Below, piece after piece: positions 33,277-46,316 of a stretch of 64,000 bases of DNA. The notes beneath the pieces are model-generated. The model was given only the letters and a program-made list of their open reading frames with translations. It made no database searches and was not told the DNA's origin. Within the stretch, counting starts at the first letter, position 1, and each line of letters opens with the position of its first letter. The stretch lies in NCBI GenBank assembly GCA_036429605.1, contig JAVFKD010000002.1, positions 930,001 through 994,000 on the forward strand, in the 5' to 3' direction. Made by a program: the position numbers and the translations under genes. This DNA is from Cladobotryum mycophilum (Eukaryota > Ascomycota > Sordariomycetes > Hypocreales > Hypocreaceae).

Positions 33277-33549
33277 GCGGACACGAGACTTTCTTTACGA
33301 TTGGTTCACGATGCTCTGCAAGGCGTTATGGTTAAACAGCTGCATGCACGGGTGAAGGGGCCTGGTATGATACCATGCTATTTTGCGGTTGGTTGGCAAT
33401 GGAGTTCACGTTCTCGGGTCTGCCTTTTTACACACAAAGTTTGTTGGGAGGGTTTTTTGTTCGTTACTTTCTATTTCGTGGTATAACTCGTACAATTATG
33501 AGTACAGCCGGCGTATGCCCATCCGCATTTGATGCGCAGCCGAGCATTT

Positions 33550-34272
33550 CTATAGACGTCTTGGCTTTTCGCTCCTCGTTCCTGCAAACTTGATTCTCGT
33601 TGAGTCGGCCACTCTGACAATCTTGTCTCTCAATATTTTGCCCTCGGGGCTCATCAGCACCTTGATGACGGCCTCTCTCCCCTGTCCGAACCCTCGTAGC
33701 ACCAGCTCCAGTCGTCCAATCTTCATGGGCCAGCCGGTGTGGATCAATCGCTCCAAGACGTATTTCGTCAACGAATAGGCCGAGTCAAAGGTGCCCCGTC
33801 GAGACTTGCGAAAGCCAATGTTGCCACATGACATGGAAATGATTGGTTCCCGATTGGGCTTTGTGCAGGTGATGTGGGTGTTATGCTTGTGGGAGAAAAC
33901 GTGGAAATGATATGGCTCCATCTCGTCGTCCTTCTTCTGTACCGCCTGCGGGGCACCGCCGGAGAGTGCGCTGGTGTCGATGCTGGACTTGTCGAGCGCC
34001 TGGAAGACCATGCTCTGGGAGAGGCTTGCCATGGCATTGGATGGTGTCGGCCGGTTGCTCGATGTCTGCGAGACACCGTAGATGGTCTCTAATAGAGATT
34101 CGGATCTGGGCCTCGCGGGCACTTTCTTTGGCGCATCGTCCCTTGAATCAGCCCACTGTGAGCTCGTCTGGGAGAAAGGTCGGGCATTCTGGATAGCGCA
34201 TCTCGATATTGTCGTTTGGGGAGATCGGAGGACTGGCCGCACCACGAGGCGATTCGTTAATGACCGACTCAT
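33550..34272 (-). CDS. Mitochondrial ribosomal protein uS11m
   Basis: This is an intronless gene of 240 residues from the ATG at 34272 (MSRSLTNRLVVRP). The first 40 residues are basic with a RPFSQTS ending, as in a mitochondrial targeting peptide. The C-terminal 130 residues contain HITCTKPNREPIISMSCGNIGFRK and GRLELVLRGFGQGREAVIKV, the uS11 core that binds the small-subunit platform. The yeast counterpart is Mrps18. An in-frame ATG at 34308 would add 12 residues; longer upstream starts give an implausible N-terminus. It shares a 273-bp divergent region with tim44. Confidence 0.9.
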   Translation of the reverse strand: MSRSLTNRLVVRPVLRSPQTTISRCAIQNARPFSQTSSQWADSRDDAPKKVPARPRSESLLETIYGVSQTSSNRPTPSNAMASLSQSMVFQALDKSSIDTSALSGGAPQAVQKKDDEMEPYHFHVFSHKHNTHITCTKPNREPIISMSCGNIGFRKSRRGTFDSAYSLTKYVLERLIHTGWPMKIGRLELVLRGFGQGREAVIKVLMSPEGKILRDKIVRVADSTRIKFAGTRSEKPRRL

Positions 34273-34545
34273 TTTGTTTGCATCCCTCGCGAAAAAAACC
34301 ACTCTCATGATCTCTCCCACAAGTTCCTTGATTTTTCCATCACGATGAATTGGCCTGCAAGTGCACCCGCAAAGTTCAATTCCGAAGTTTTGCCGCTTGT
34401 CCGCCTTCCTTTCCGCCTGCAACCGACATCGAAAAACCAAAATTTCATCCCGCCGAGCCCACCATTTCTCGCATCCCCCTCCTCCGCATATTCTGTCCGA
34501 GTGCAGGCGTCACTTGCGGACTTTTTTTCGTTACGTCTTTTCATA

Positions 34546-36212
34546 ATGAACCAGTTTGTTCGAACTGCGGCCAATTCGGAAAATGCTCTCTCAAGAGCGT
34601 CCACTCATTTAAATGCTACCTATGGCAGATCTCCCGCATATCGGAGGTTAGCCTCTCAACTGTCCCACCGTCAGGCCCAGAATGTCGCAAACCTAGGACA
34701 AACATCACTCCCCGGTGCGATTCAGACCCCGTTGCGATCCTCTTTCCTACCCACCGAACTGCGCCTTTCGACCAGCACACAATCGCGATTTTTCCATGTG
34801 AGCAGCCGGACATACCAGGAAGAGAAACCAAAGTCGGAGGGCAAACCTGCCCAGAGCGCCGAATCGGAAGCCAAGCCCGAGGAGGACGTCACCAAAAAAT
34901 CTGAAGAAAAACCCGAGGAGAAGGCTGAGAGTGAGGGCGAAGAGGGCAAAGAAAAGAAAGAAGATGGAGAAGGGAAGGAACCGAAAGAGGATCTACCCCC
35001 ACCCCCTCCACACGGTGACAAGACCCCATGGCAGGTGTTCATGGAGACTATGAACACCGAGTTTGAAAAGTCCAAGGAATGGAACGAGTCTACCAAGCAA
35101 ATTGCCAGCACCGCACACCAGTTCTCAGAAAGCGAGTCTGTCCGAAAAGCCCGAGAAGCATACGAAAAGTCTACCGGCGCTATTTCGGATACCACGATTA
35201 AGGTGGCCAAAACCACCGCCGATGTCGTGGGCAAGGGCGCCGCCTGGACTTGGGACACGCCCGTCATGAAGGGCGTGCGAAAGGCAGCCAATGTTACTGG
35301 AGATGCTGTAGACAAGGCTACTAAGCCTATTCGAGAAACCGAGGCATACAAGAACGTCAAGGATGTTATCGATGATGGCAGCTCCTCACGTTATGGAGGA
35401 TGGGTAGAGAAGGAGGAGCGAAGGAGGAGGAGAGAACAGTTGGACCAACAGCGTGGTGGCTCAGAGGTTCTGCAGGAAGATCCCGAGTAAGTTTTCCAAT
35501 TATTTGTTCATCAAGCGCACGTTTAACAAGTTGTAGGGCCGGGACCAACGTTACCCTTCACAAGGATGCCGCTTGGAAGGAGGCTTGGAGAGACTTCCGC
35601 GACTCCAACAAGTTTGTGCAGGGTGTCTTCAGTATGAAGGGAAAATACGAGGAGTCTGAAAATCCGCTCGTCTCTACAGCCCGAGGCATCACCGACACCA
35701 TCGCCGGTTTCTTTGCTGAAAATGAGACTGCCATGGTCATTAAGAAGTTCCGCACCATGGACCCCAACTTCCAGGTTGAGCCATTTTTGCAGGAACTCCG
35801 CGACTACATGCTCCCGGAGGTGCTGGATGCCTATGTCAAGGGAGACACACAGGTCTTGAAGCTGTGGCTGTCGGCTGCGCAGTATTCAGTCTACGAGGCG
35901 CTCACAAAGCAGTACCTCCAGGCTGGTATGAAGTCGGACGGCCGCATTCTCGATATTCGAAATGTTGATATTCTGAGAGCTCGCATGCTGGATCCCGGTG
36001 AGGTTCCGGTATTCATCATCACCTGCCGCACGCAAGAAGTCCACGTCTACCGCAACGCAAAGACCAACGAGCTTGCTGCCGGTATGGAGGACAAGGTTCA
36101 ACAAGTCACATACGCTATTGGTATCACACGAGTACCGGAAGATGTCAACAACCCTGAGACAAGGGGCTGGCGTCTGATTGAAATGCAAAAGAGCGGAAGG
36201 GACTGGGTCTAG
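34546..36212 (+). CDS. tim44: TIM44, inner-membrane import motor subunit
   Basis: Two exons, 34546-35486 and 35537-36212, give 538 residues. A presequence with basic residues ends near FFHVSSRTYQ. A Lys/Glu-rich low-complexity stretch (residues about 90-150) follows, then the helical part (HGDKTPWQVFMETMNTEFEK) and the conserved C-terminal Tim44 domain (KKFRTMDPNFQVEPFLQELR, ILDIRNVDILRARMLDPGEV) that binds cardiolipin. TIM44 tethers mtHsp70 to the TIM23 channel in the matrix. The start at 34546 is the first ATG that gives a mitochondrial presequence; the frame is open further upstream but without a plausible start. Confidence 0.95.
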
Positions 36213-36582
36213 GCATTGATGTCGTTGATATGGCTTACATGGCGTCCAGGAGCATGGCGTGGTTGGGGGCTTACCAAAAAAATGTGTTAATATCTGTACA
36301 ATATGTGGATGATATCCAAGGAACAAAAGGGGCATGGAGCATGGGAAACATGTCATGAAAAACACCGCTCTACTAGCCTCGATGAGAGGCACTTGTATGT
36401 ACGATGAAAGCGTATTGAGGATGAAAGGATATAGACACATAGACCTAATCATTCAATGATTAAAATGACAAATTACTAGAGTTGCAATCTGACTACATAG
36501 TACAGGCTTAAATATGACTAGACTCACAAGACAATCTGTTGAGCTTCTCAAGAGCACGGGTATCGACATGGGAAAAGCGCAT

Positions 36583-37236
36583 CTACTCTGCCTCATTCTC
36601 GGCATCCTGTTCCCTGAGGGTCTTTCTGACTTCCATCAACGCCTTTCCCAACAGGTTCAGCCCCCACCTACCTCTATTCCCTCCTGCGTTTGTTGCCCCG
36701 AACCCAACTCCCCAGATTCGATCACGCGGGCTTGCTTCCACCAGCTCTCTCTCACCCGTGCTCAGAAGCACATCCTTAAGTGAGCCCTGCAGGAGAGGCA
36801 ATTCGGAGGCCGTTTTCTTGCTGTCAGACGAACCCATGCGGAATCCTTCTTCGGTCACGGCATTGGTGAACTTGAGCATGTTGCCGCGGACGACAATGGC
36901 TTCACGGTTGGCGACCCAGGTTTCATCGGAGAAGTTTTGGACAGCGCGGCCGAGGGCCTTGATTTTACGGGGGTGGTATTTTACTGTGAGGATTTCGGCT
37001 GCGATGGCTTCGTCCTTGAATAGGAGTGCTTTCTGATGCATCATGTAGCTGCTAGGGTAAGCTTGGGAGTTTTGGCAGTCAGATGAGGACGAAGCTTACT
37101 GCTCAGCTGTGTCATAGATCTTTTCAGGGTCTACGTCATCTCGAAAAGGGCAGTAGTACCATTGAGAGAGATATCCCGTCTTCCCATCAGTTTCTTTCCA
37201 GAAGTAGAGGGGCTTGGTTGAAGTATCGTCAGCCAT
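36583..37236 (-). CDS. NADAR-domain protein (YbiA-like N-glycosidase)
   Basis: Two exons, 37236-37100 and 37048-36583, joined by a GTAAGC/CAG intron with matching phase, give 200 residues. The start MADDTSTKPLYFW leads to YYCPFRDDVD and YMMHQKALLFKDEAIAAEIL. The core LGRAVQNFSDETW, REAIVVRGNMLKFTN and the terminal VEASPRDRIWGVGF form the NADAR fold. Family members hydrolyse N-glycosidic bonds in early riboflavin intermediates or ADP-ribose derivatives. The length fits a stand-alone domain. A second acceptor (CTAG ending at 37052) is possible but would change only one to two residues. Confidence 0.85.
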
Positions 37237-38824
37237 GGTTTTCTAATCCCAGCCTCGAACAATTAATTGTGCGATGCTATAACGAGAGAATTATTGATGA
37301 TGGTGATGATGATGATGATGATGGATAACAAGGGCACTACAAAGCATGAAGAACTGGGATATTTCATCTTATTATATAGGCATCAAACTTGATCGTTAAG
37401 GTTTCCTCATTCGGTCGATTGTGGTCCCCTGGTGCGCCTAACCATGGTGGCTTTTACGGATCAGCCTTGTTGAGTCACCGGCATTCGAGCTTGAGTGAGC
37501 TATTCCGCTATAGATGAGTACAGCATGCATGTTCATGATGATTTATGGGACGGCATGACACATCTCCCTGTTTGCGCATTCACTTGGAATAGTCCAAGTT
37601 TGCCTTATAATTGTGAACATTCGAACGATTCAATAACTAGAAAGCATATGTAGGTAGGTAGTCAGAATGCAACCTGAAGCTTGATTCTTGAAGCTGTTGA
37701 GATAAGCCATTCCGCACTGTGACTACCGACTGAATGGTACTGCCTCTTTTCTTCGCAGTACTCCGTAGTTCGAAAAAACAAAAAGAACAACAACAGTCCT
37801 CCCCCCCAAAAAAAATAGAATTCACTTATGGCTTTCTCACTGTCTCAATAACCCCAAAAAAGAAATACAAAAAATGGACGCGCAGGGATTTGAACCCCGG
37901 GCCGCTCACAGGCTGCACGGATGCAAAGCGAGAATGATAACCAACTACACCACACGCCCATTAGTGGTGGCTAGAGCGTTACTTGGCATTATATAGGCAG
38001 CCGTAAAGCTAGGATGAGGTGCCAATGCATACAGGTAGGTATTAGGTATACCAATCATGGGAGGAGTCCTAATTCGCCTTCTGCGTGATGGACAATGGGA
38101 TTGTTTGAAATAAATGTTCATATAGGAAATAATACTGGAGATAATTAATATTAACTAGATTATGAATTTCTTGATATAAAACATGGTCACTACGATAAAG
38201 CCTATTGGATTTTATCGATCTGTATTTGTCTCTCTTTACGGCACTGTCTCAGTACTAAGCTAGTGACGATTTGCGAAAACAATACGCTATTGTAGATAAG
38301 CGAACTACAAGTACCTTGTTGTACTACTTGTAGGTTACGGAATCTGTGTAAATATTCTCAGAGTTTGATGTCGTGAGCCCATTTGCTTCAGTACTTCCTT
38401 GAATCAAATTAGACCATTTGTGTTACCTCTTAATTTCTTTTACTATTTTACAAAAAAAGATTCACCCCTCGTTTTGGGACAAAAAGGCGAGTTGCTGCTG
38501 GGCTGATTGGATCTGCTAGAGGCTCATCTGCATCACGTGATATTACGTTGCGCGTCGCAACATCAACCAGCAGGGCCAGCAACTGCCTGTGGCTTCCAGG
38601 GAGCTTGTCATCAACTCAGCCTCCCGTCCAACAGTCGCAACCTACGATTAGCCAGCTTATCGCGAATTGCAGTCTCGCTCCTCCAACACCTACTCTCCCG
38701 CCATCACCGCATTGTTGATTAGGCGGCCGAACAAGCGCAATCTCTACTTCCAAAACATCCGTCAATGCCTGGTTGAAGAGTTTCCAACTTATTCCAAGGT
38801 ACCCCGCCGCTGTAAGCTTCGACA
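37237..38824. other. Intergenic around tRNA-Ala
   Basis: Apart from the tRNA there is no gene signal. It includes a GAT-repeat stretch just upstream of the NADAR ATG (about 37299-37323). Confidence 0.45.
37875..37959 (-). tRNA. tRNA-Ala (anticodon UGC) with a short intron
   Basis: Read on the minus strand, the acceptor stem GGGCGTG (37959-37953) pairs with CGCGTCC plus A at the 3' end, including the G3-U70 wobble that is the alanine identity pair. The anticodon stem is CTCGC/GTGAG. The loop reads TTTGCA, then about 11 intron nucleotides (37921-37911), giving TGC. The T arm CGGGG-TTCAAAT-CCCTG is intact. Without an intron the molecule would be too long for a class I tRNA. Confidence 0.85.
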
Positions 38825-41680
38825 ATGGCCACGCCGGCCCCCTTGGAGGATCAGGCTCGCCTGCTCGAGGATGCCTTGGTAGCAGTGCGACAGCAGACAT
38901 CCCTCATGCGAAAATGCCTCGACACACCCGGGAAGCTTATGGATGCCCTCAAGTGCTGGTAGGTGACCTGAACCCGGCGCTGCCCTCATGCTCTAAAAAA
39001 TCCGACGACAAAACAAAGCTGACGTATTCTCTTTCTGCGACGTAGCTCGACGCTGGTTTCTGAGCTTCGAACTAGTAGCCTTGGACCGAAGCAATACTAC
39101 GAGCTTTACATGTCTGTGTTTGACGCCCTACGCTACCTGTCGGTCCACTTGCGAGAGAACCATCCAGTCAACCATTTGGCCGACCTTTACGAATTGGTTC
39201 AGTATGCTGGAAACATCATCCCGAGACTCTACCTGATGATCACTGTCGGCACAGCCTACATGTCAATAGCGGATGCGCCAGTTAAGGAGCTCATGAAGGA
39301 CATGATGGACATGAGCCGTGGTGTCCAGCACCCCATTCGAGGTCTCTTCCTTCGATATTACATGTCGGGACAGGCCAGGGATTTCCTGCCGACGGGTGAG
39401 GGTGATGGCCCTGAAGGCAACTTGAGTGATTCCATAAACTTCATTTTGACCAACTTTGTCGAAATGAACAAACTATGGGTTCGCTTGCAACACCAGGGTC
39501 ATTCAAGAGAGAGGGAACAGAGGATTCGGGAAAGAAAGGAGCTCCAGTTGCTTGTAGGAAGCAACATTGTCCGCTTGAGCCAATTGGTTGATCTCGAAGC
39601 CTACAAGTCGGGAATCCTAGGCCCTCTTTTGGAGCAGGTTGTACAGTGCCGTGATGTCTTGGCTCAAGAATATCTTCTTGAGGTCATCACTCAAGTATTT
39701 CCTGACGAGTTTCACCTACACACATTGGACCAGTTCCTTGGCGCCGTCTCACGCCTAAACCCCCACGTAAATGTCAAGGCCATCGTCATCGGGCTGATGG
39801 ATCGATTGTCTGAATATGCAGAGCGAGAGGGGCCTACCGAAAAGGGACCCGATCAGGAGAAGATAGAAGCAGATGCTTTGGCCACCTTGCTGGAAAAGAT
39901 TAAGCTGGCAAAGGAGACACAGCAAAACAGTCAGCCAGAACCAGAACCAGAACCAGAAGCGCAGCCTACCGACAATGGAGACAAACCCGCTGACGAGGAG
40001 GTGGCCAAGGAGCCGGAAGCCGAGGGTGCCCCAGCCGCCCCTGAAAACGCAGAACCCGAGGCTGCTGCAACCGAAACAGAGACTGAGCCGGCTGCGGTCA
40101 ATGGCCAAGACGGGGAGTCCAAGGATGTGCAGCTTTATGAAATCTTCTTCGTACAAGTCAAGAATCTAGTGGAAGCTCAACATCTCCCTATCCAAGACAC
40201 CATCGCGCTACTGGTTTCTCTCTGTAACCTGGCCCTAAATAACTACCCTGACCGACTTGATTACGTTGACCAAATCCTTGCCTATGCTACGGCAAAGACA
40301 AAGGAGAATATTAATAATGCCGACCTACACTCCCCTCCAGCCCAGCAGAGTTTACTTGCACTTTTACAAGCGCCGCTGAACAGATATGTATCAATATTTA
40401 CCGCCCTCTCTCTCCCGACCTACGTTCCCCTGTTCCAGGCCCAATCATATCCAACTCGACGGGCTGTGGCTGGGGGTATTATTCGCGATCTTTTAAAGGA
40501 CCAAACAAAGATTTCCAAACCAGATCAGTTGGAAAATGTGCTTGATGTGATGTCAGTGCTAATTAAGGAGGGAACACAAGCACCTCAAGGATACCCCGCT
40601 GCTGCGCAGCGACGTGCCGTAGAGACGGATGAGACCATCGAGGAGCAAGGGTGGCTAGCACGAATGGTGCATCTGTTGCAAGCCGAAAATAACGACACGC
40701 AATTCAAGTTGCTGCAAATGACACGCAAGGCATACGCAGAGGGTAACGACCGTATCCGGACGACCACACCTCCTCTGATAACGGCCTGCCTGAAACTAGC
40801 AAAGAAGTTCAAGACTCGGGAACATTTCGACGACAATTGGGAGTCACAGATCAATGCGCTGTTCAAGTTTGTCCACTCTGCTTTGAGCCAACTGTATACT
40901 CGTGTCAATGGAACGGGGGTTGCGGAGCTGGCTCTGCGGCTGTTTTGCGCTGCTGGACAGACTTCCGACTTGACTGGTTTCGAAGAAGTAGCCTACGAGT
41001 TCTATGCACAGGCGTTTACAGTGTACGAAGAGTCCGTTTCGGATTCAAAAGCCCAGTTCCAAGCTGTCTGCGTCATTGCCAGCTCACTGCACCAGACCCG
41101 ACATTTTGGCAAAGAGAACTACGATACTCTCATCACTAAATGCGCGCAACACGGAAGCAAGCTGCTGCGCAAGCCGGATCAATGTCGTGCTGTCTACCTG
41201 GCAAGTCACTTGTGGTGGGCCACTCCCGTCGCGGCGAATGGTGAGACGGAGGAGACTGAGGTAAGTTGAGACGGAAGGATTACGATGGAAAGCAAATGCT
41301 AACTGTTCCCAACAGCTTTACCGTGACGGCAAGCGGGTGCTTGAATGTCTTCAGCGAGCCCTTCGTGTGGCTGACTCTTGTATGGAAACAGCCACCTCGA
41401 TTGAGCTGTTTGTAGAGATATTGGACCGTTATGTGTACTATTTTGACCAACAAAACGAATCGGTGAGTGATACTTTGTATGGTTTCGCCTTATCAGTCTA
41501 CTAATAGCTTACAAGGTCACTACCAAGTATCTCAATGGCTTGATAGAACTTATTCACTCCAATTTGGCCGGCAACCAACAGGACTCAGCTTCGATAGAGA
41601 CCAGCAAGAAGCACTTCCACCAAACTTTGGAGAACATCGCGAGTAGGCAATACGAGGGGGTGGTACTGTATCCGAGTTAA
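38825..41680 (+). CDS. vps35: VPS35, retromer core subunit
   Basis: Four exons, 38825-38958, 39046-41260, 41316-41462 and 41516-41680, give 886 residues; phases close at each junction. The N-terminus has the VPS35 region DQARLLEDALVAVRQQTSLM, SVFDALRYLSVHL and LADLYELVQYAGNIIPRLYL, then PIRGLFLRYYM (the PRLYL motif that binds VPS26). A Glu/Ala/Pro-rich insert (about residues 310-380) is unique in composition. The C-terminal alpha-solenoid (ELFVEILDRYVYYFDQQ) binds VPS29. Retromer recycles cargo from endosomes. This is a high-confidence ortholog. Confidence 0.95.
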
Positions 41681-43120
41681 GAAGTAATGTGTGATGAGAT
41701 ACGTCGAGACGGAGAGATGAGTGGCCAATGGATGGGAGCGTGTAGATATACCAGCACCAACATGCATTCGGCGGAAGTCTATAATGAGCATGTAATTTTA
41801 TCCGTGTATATTTGGTCGCAAAAAGGCATTCTTGGGTGTGGCGAATAGGGAGACGTGTTGATGATTTGGCGCCTGAGTGTTGTTCGATTGACCTTGGACT
41901 GCGGTTGTGTTATGATATGAGGAGGGCGATGGTAAAAATAGCGGCGTGAATGGAGCTTGAAGGTTTTCTGAGATGGTCCATGATGTACTCTGATGTGGAT
42001 GGCGGAGTGTAGTGACTTGATTTCCATTCCATGTTTCAGAGTAGAGGGGAAGATAGATGGGTGTTTTGTTGTTTTGGACTTGGCTGTACCCCGTATTTGG
42101 TAGGAATACACAAAGGCGTTTCAGACTTTAGCACATGGATCAACAAAGCTTTAAACTTGTCAATAGAAGATTGTCTCTGTTCGGAGATGATGCAGGGGTC
42201 TTGGGCTACTTTAAGATGCAGTGTTATGCAGTCTGCAGTGGTTCAAGCTAAGCAGGACATTGGCTTGGAGTAGCACGTGCCAGGCCAAATACGTTGATTA
42301 TCTCTCTACCAAGTATTCAGAGAGTCATTTTGTATATCTAATAATGTTTACAATGAATAGGGTTTACAATTGGTCATATCAATTGATCAGTTATGTGATG
42401 GTGGAAAGGACAACTTCCAAGAAGCTTCCACGGTGTCAAAGCCTGTGGCTGATTAATTGAAATGAGGATCCTAGCTTGATGTGGTTGATGCCAAGCCATG
42501 CATTAATGCACCTTAGAGGGGCATATTTGATTCCAGTAGACTATTTTGGGGGGAGCCCTGGAGGCTTCAGTGCTGACTCTGCGGGACACGACGCCTATAC
42601 TCACTGTGCACCACCCACTCACCCACTGTATCTTGGGGTTTCAGTGGCGGTGCTCCGCTCCGTACGCTATCTGGTCCGCTGCATCGTCATCCCCTTACTT
42701 TGCAATTCCGTAATCCTTCAGCTGCGGCCCTGTCTGTCCTTCCATTCAGTCAGTCAAGTCAGCCAGCCCTTTTGCACTTCCTTCCATCTCATTATCCAAA
42801 GTCCGGTGGTGAGAGAGACATTTACCACATTTACATTTCCTCGCTGCTATAGGCCATGCAGCATCATAATCAGTCCTTTATTCAATAGCACTTCTTCTTC
42901 TTCTCTTCTTCTTCATTTGCCAACTTCTTGACACTCGTTTTCTCTCTCATTGTTTTTTGGGACAAACCGCCCTCGATATTCTTTAGCCGCTCGGATGCAG
43001 GCCCTCTCGGCTTCTCCTGCTCCTCTTCCCTGTCTTTGATTGACATTTACCGACCGAAATTTACAAACGAATGCAACGCGCGGTCCAATATTCGACTATC
43101 CTTCTTTTAATTAATTCATC
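41681..43120. other. Intergenic between tandem genes
   Basis: No gene is seen. The last 200 bp are pyrimidine-rich (TTCTTC tracts about 42891-42915) and likely form the leader of the M28 gene. Confidence 0.45.
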
Positions 43121-45891
43121 ATGCCGTCCGAAAAGGCGCCCTTTTACGATCCGGTGCCGCCGTCGTATGACGAGGCCCTGGCCCGCCATGGTATAGGGAG
43201 AGCGCCCCCGAGGGAATCGATTGACGAGCGCAACGCAACCCAGACGGAATCGCAATCTCTATTAAATCGTGGCGACAGTGCACCGGGGTCCTCCAGAAGG
43301 CCGGATGGATATCGCCCGCCCACAGTAGAAACCGATGATGAGGACAGCTTATGGGATAGCGACAGCGATGCCGACGAGACCAACCAGGTTCGTCGGGAGA
43401 TGGAGGAAATGGAAGTAGAGGAACCCAACAGCGCCCGAGCATCCCTTTTTGGCAAACGTATAAATTTCAATATCTCTCTATCTAGATGGAAATGGTCTTG
43501 GAGGCCCAGGTTACCGCGGTGGCGCATTCAACTCCCGTCGCGAGCCCCTGCCGACGAGAGTGCTGCCGAAGGGACAACAAATAACGACGATAACGACGAC
43601 ACGACAACGCAACCTAGGCGATGGGCTTGGCCAAGGATTAACAGTTTGGTGCTAATCGTTGCCTTTGCCCGTATTCTGGCTCTCTTCATCATCATTGGCT
43701 TCGTCTACTTCCTCTTTGCCAGTGGATTCCTTACTGGCCTAGGAACCCCAATGACCAACGGCATGCGCTTCGATCCGGAGGACCTTCGAGTACATGTCCA
43801 AAAGAGTGTTGATCCTATGCGGATGCGCGCTTCGGTCAAGATCTTCTCAAGCTTTGCCCATATCGCTGGTACAGAGGGTGATTATGCGACAGCCATGGAT
43901 GTGCAGTCCATGTTTCACAAGGCGGGACTCGACGAAGTGATGATCGATGATTATTACGTCTACCTCAACTATCCACGAAAGGACGGCCGGACCGTACAGA
44001 TTCTGGATGGTAAAGGGGAGAAGCCGATTTGGACTGCGGCACTGGAGGAGAATGAACGAGGCGGAGAATTGACCGGGAGGCAAACATATGCATTTCACGG
44101 CCATTCAAAGTCTGGAGATGTCAAGGGCCCGCTGATATACGCAAACTACGGGTCTAGGGAGGACTACCAGAAGCTCAAGGACAAGGGAATCGATACCAAA
44201 GGGGCTATTGCTCTTGTGCGATACTATGGCACTCAAACCGACCGTGCTCTCAAAGTCAAGGGTGCTGAATTAGCCGGGTTTGCTGGCTGCATTATTTACA
44301 CTGATCCCGCCGATGATGGTTTCCTCAAGGGCGAGGTTGCCCCTGGTGGTCGATACATGCCCGATGATGGAGTCCAGAGGGGTTCTGTCAGCTTGATGAG
44401 CTGGGTAGTTGGCGACGTTTTGACACCGGGATGGGAGAGCAAAAAGGACATGCCCCGTATGAAAGTAGACGAAACGCCTGGCCTGGTCAAGATTCCGAGC
44501 CTCCCGTTGGCCTGGAGAGATGCCCAAGTTTTGCTGCAGCAACTTGACGGCCATGGACAAAAGGTGCCGGATGGTTGGAAGGGTGGTGTTCCCGATGTTG
44601 AGGAGTGGTGGACAGGCAATTCTTCATCGCCTACCGTTAGACTGCAGAATGAACAGGACGAGGTGGAGAAACAGCCGATCTGGAACGTCTATGGCAAGAT
44701 TGTGGGCATGGAGCAGACGGCCAAGTCCATCATCCTTGGCAACCATCGCGATGCTTGGGGATTCGGCGCTACTGATCCACATACAGGCACGGCCATCATG
44801 ATTGAGTTGGCGCGCATCTTTGGCGACCTTGTTGATCGGGGCTGGAGGCCGCTCAGAACAATCGAATTCATGTCGTGGGATGCCGAAGAGTACAACCTTA
44901 TTGGATCCACCGAGTTTGTGGAAAAGAATCTCAACTCTTTGCGCGACAATGGGTTTGCTTATATTAATCTTGACACTGTCATCAGCGGCGAAAAGTTCAT
45001 GGCATCAGGCTCGCCTCTCCTTCAAAAGAGTCTGTTACACGCACTTGATAGAGTCAAGCACCCCAAAGAGAATGCGACACTAAGAGAAATCTGGGATCGA
45101 GATGGTAGCAAGCTCGAGGGCCTGGGAGCGGGCAGCGACTTTGTCGCGTTTCAGGACATTGCCGGAACAAGCTCCCTGGACCTCGAATTTGGAGAGGGTG
45201 CCTTTCCTTACCATTCGAGCTATGATAATTTCGCTCTGGTGGACCAAGTCATCGACAAAGGATTCGAGTTCCATGGAGCGATGGCACAAGTAGTCGGGTT
45301 GCTGCTGCTTGATCTGGCAGATAGGCCGGTTCTCCCCTTTGACATGGCAAACTACGGCCACCACCTCGAGCTATGGGTTGACGAGCTTGAGCAATGGACT
45401 AACGAGAAGACCAAGAACAAACCTAAGAAGGAGGGCGATGCTGGCCCAGAGCTTTCATTCAACGACCTCAAGGATGCTGCAAAGATAGTGACAGCCAGTG
45501 CTGAGGAGTTTTCGAAATGGGAAATGGACTGGAACCGCATGATAATATCGGGTAGTGGATGGGAGTCTAATGAGCTGGAAAAGGCTCGGATAGGGTACAA
45601 CGACAAAATGGCGATGTTTGAGACGGAGTTGCTAGATCTTGAGCTCGGCGGCGGCGTAAGTTTAAGATGCCTTATCCTTGGATGCAGCAGAAACTAACAT
45701 TTGTCTAGATCCCCAATCGCACACAGTTCAAACATGTCGTGTTCGGACCACAACTGTGGTCAGGTTACGACGAGGCCTTTTTCCCAGCCATCCGCGACCT
45801 CGTAGATGCACAGGAGTGGAGCGAAGCCAACAGGTTCATTTCCAAGACGGCGGCGCTCATGAGAAAGGCAGCCTCGATCCTGAAGATGTAA
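43121..45891 (+). CDS. Transferrin-receptor-like M28 peptidase with an N-terminal PPxY motif
   Basis: Two exons, 43121-45655 and 45709-45891, give 905 residues. Residues 13-16 (PPSY) form a PPxY motif, a known docking site for Rsp5/Nedd4 ubiquitin ligases; yeast Tre1 and Tre2 of this family work with Rsp5. A single hydrophobic helix at about residues 173-200 anchors a type II membrane protein. The lumenal part has the protease-associated domain and the M28B core. Metal ligands are visible: GNHRDAWGFG (His), TDPHTGTA (Asp), WDAEEYN (Glu pair), INLDTV (Asp) and YHSSYDNF (His), so the active site looks complete. A C-terminal dimerisation-like domain follows. Peptidase activity remains inference. 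Likely location is vacuole or endosome. Confidence 0.9.
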
Positions 45892-46316
45892 CGCATGCAA
45901 AACCACTCATTTTTTCTTTCTCTCGTTCAAGGTATATAAAGGTAGAAATAATTTCTTTTAACGACTGGGACAAATCGGCGAAGGTTTGTTGGGAGGGGTA
46001 TTGGTGCTTTTTGAAGTACTTTTTTTTTGTTTTTGTTTTTTTTTGAAACATGGCCAGCAATAGATGTTTTGCTGGTTGTCTCTTTTGTCAAAATGATGCA
46101 CGTTGTTTCGTTGTTTTTAGGTGGTGTAGAGAGAAGCCTGAAAGGCATTGCATGGAGTTGGGAACACACAAACACAAAGTGTATTTATTATTTTTGGATT
46201 TTTGGCCTTGGTTAGGGGGGTCATTAAATACGATGATCAAAATATTCTCTAGTTTGCTATGGTTCTCGATAATCATCATGACTTGAACATGTCGTGGGGT
46301 TATAGCGCTGAGAAAA

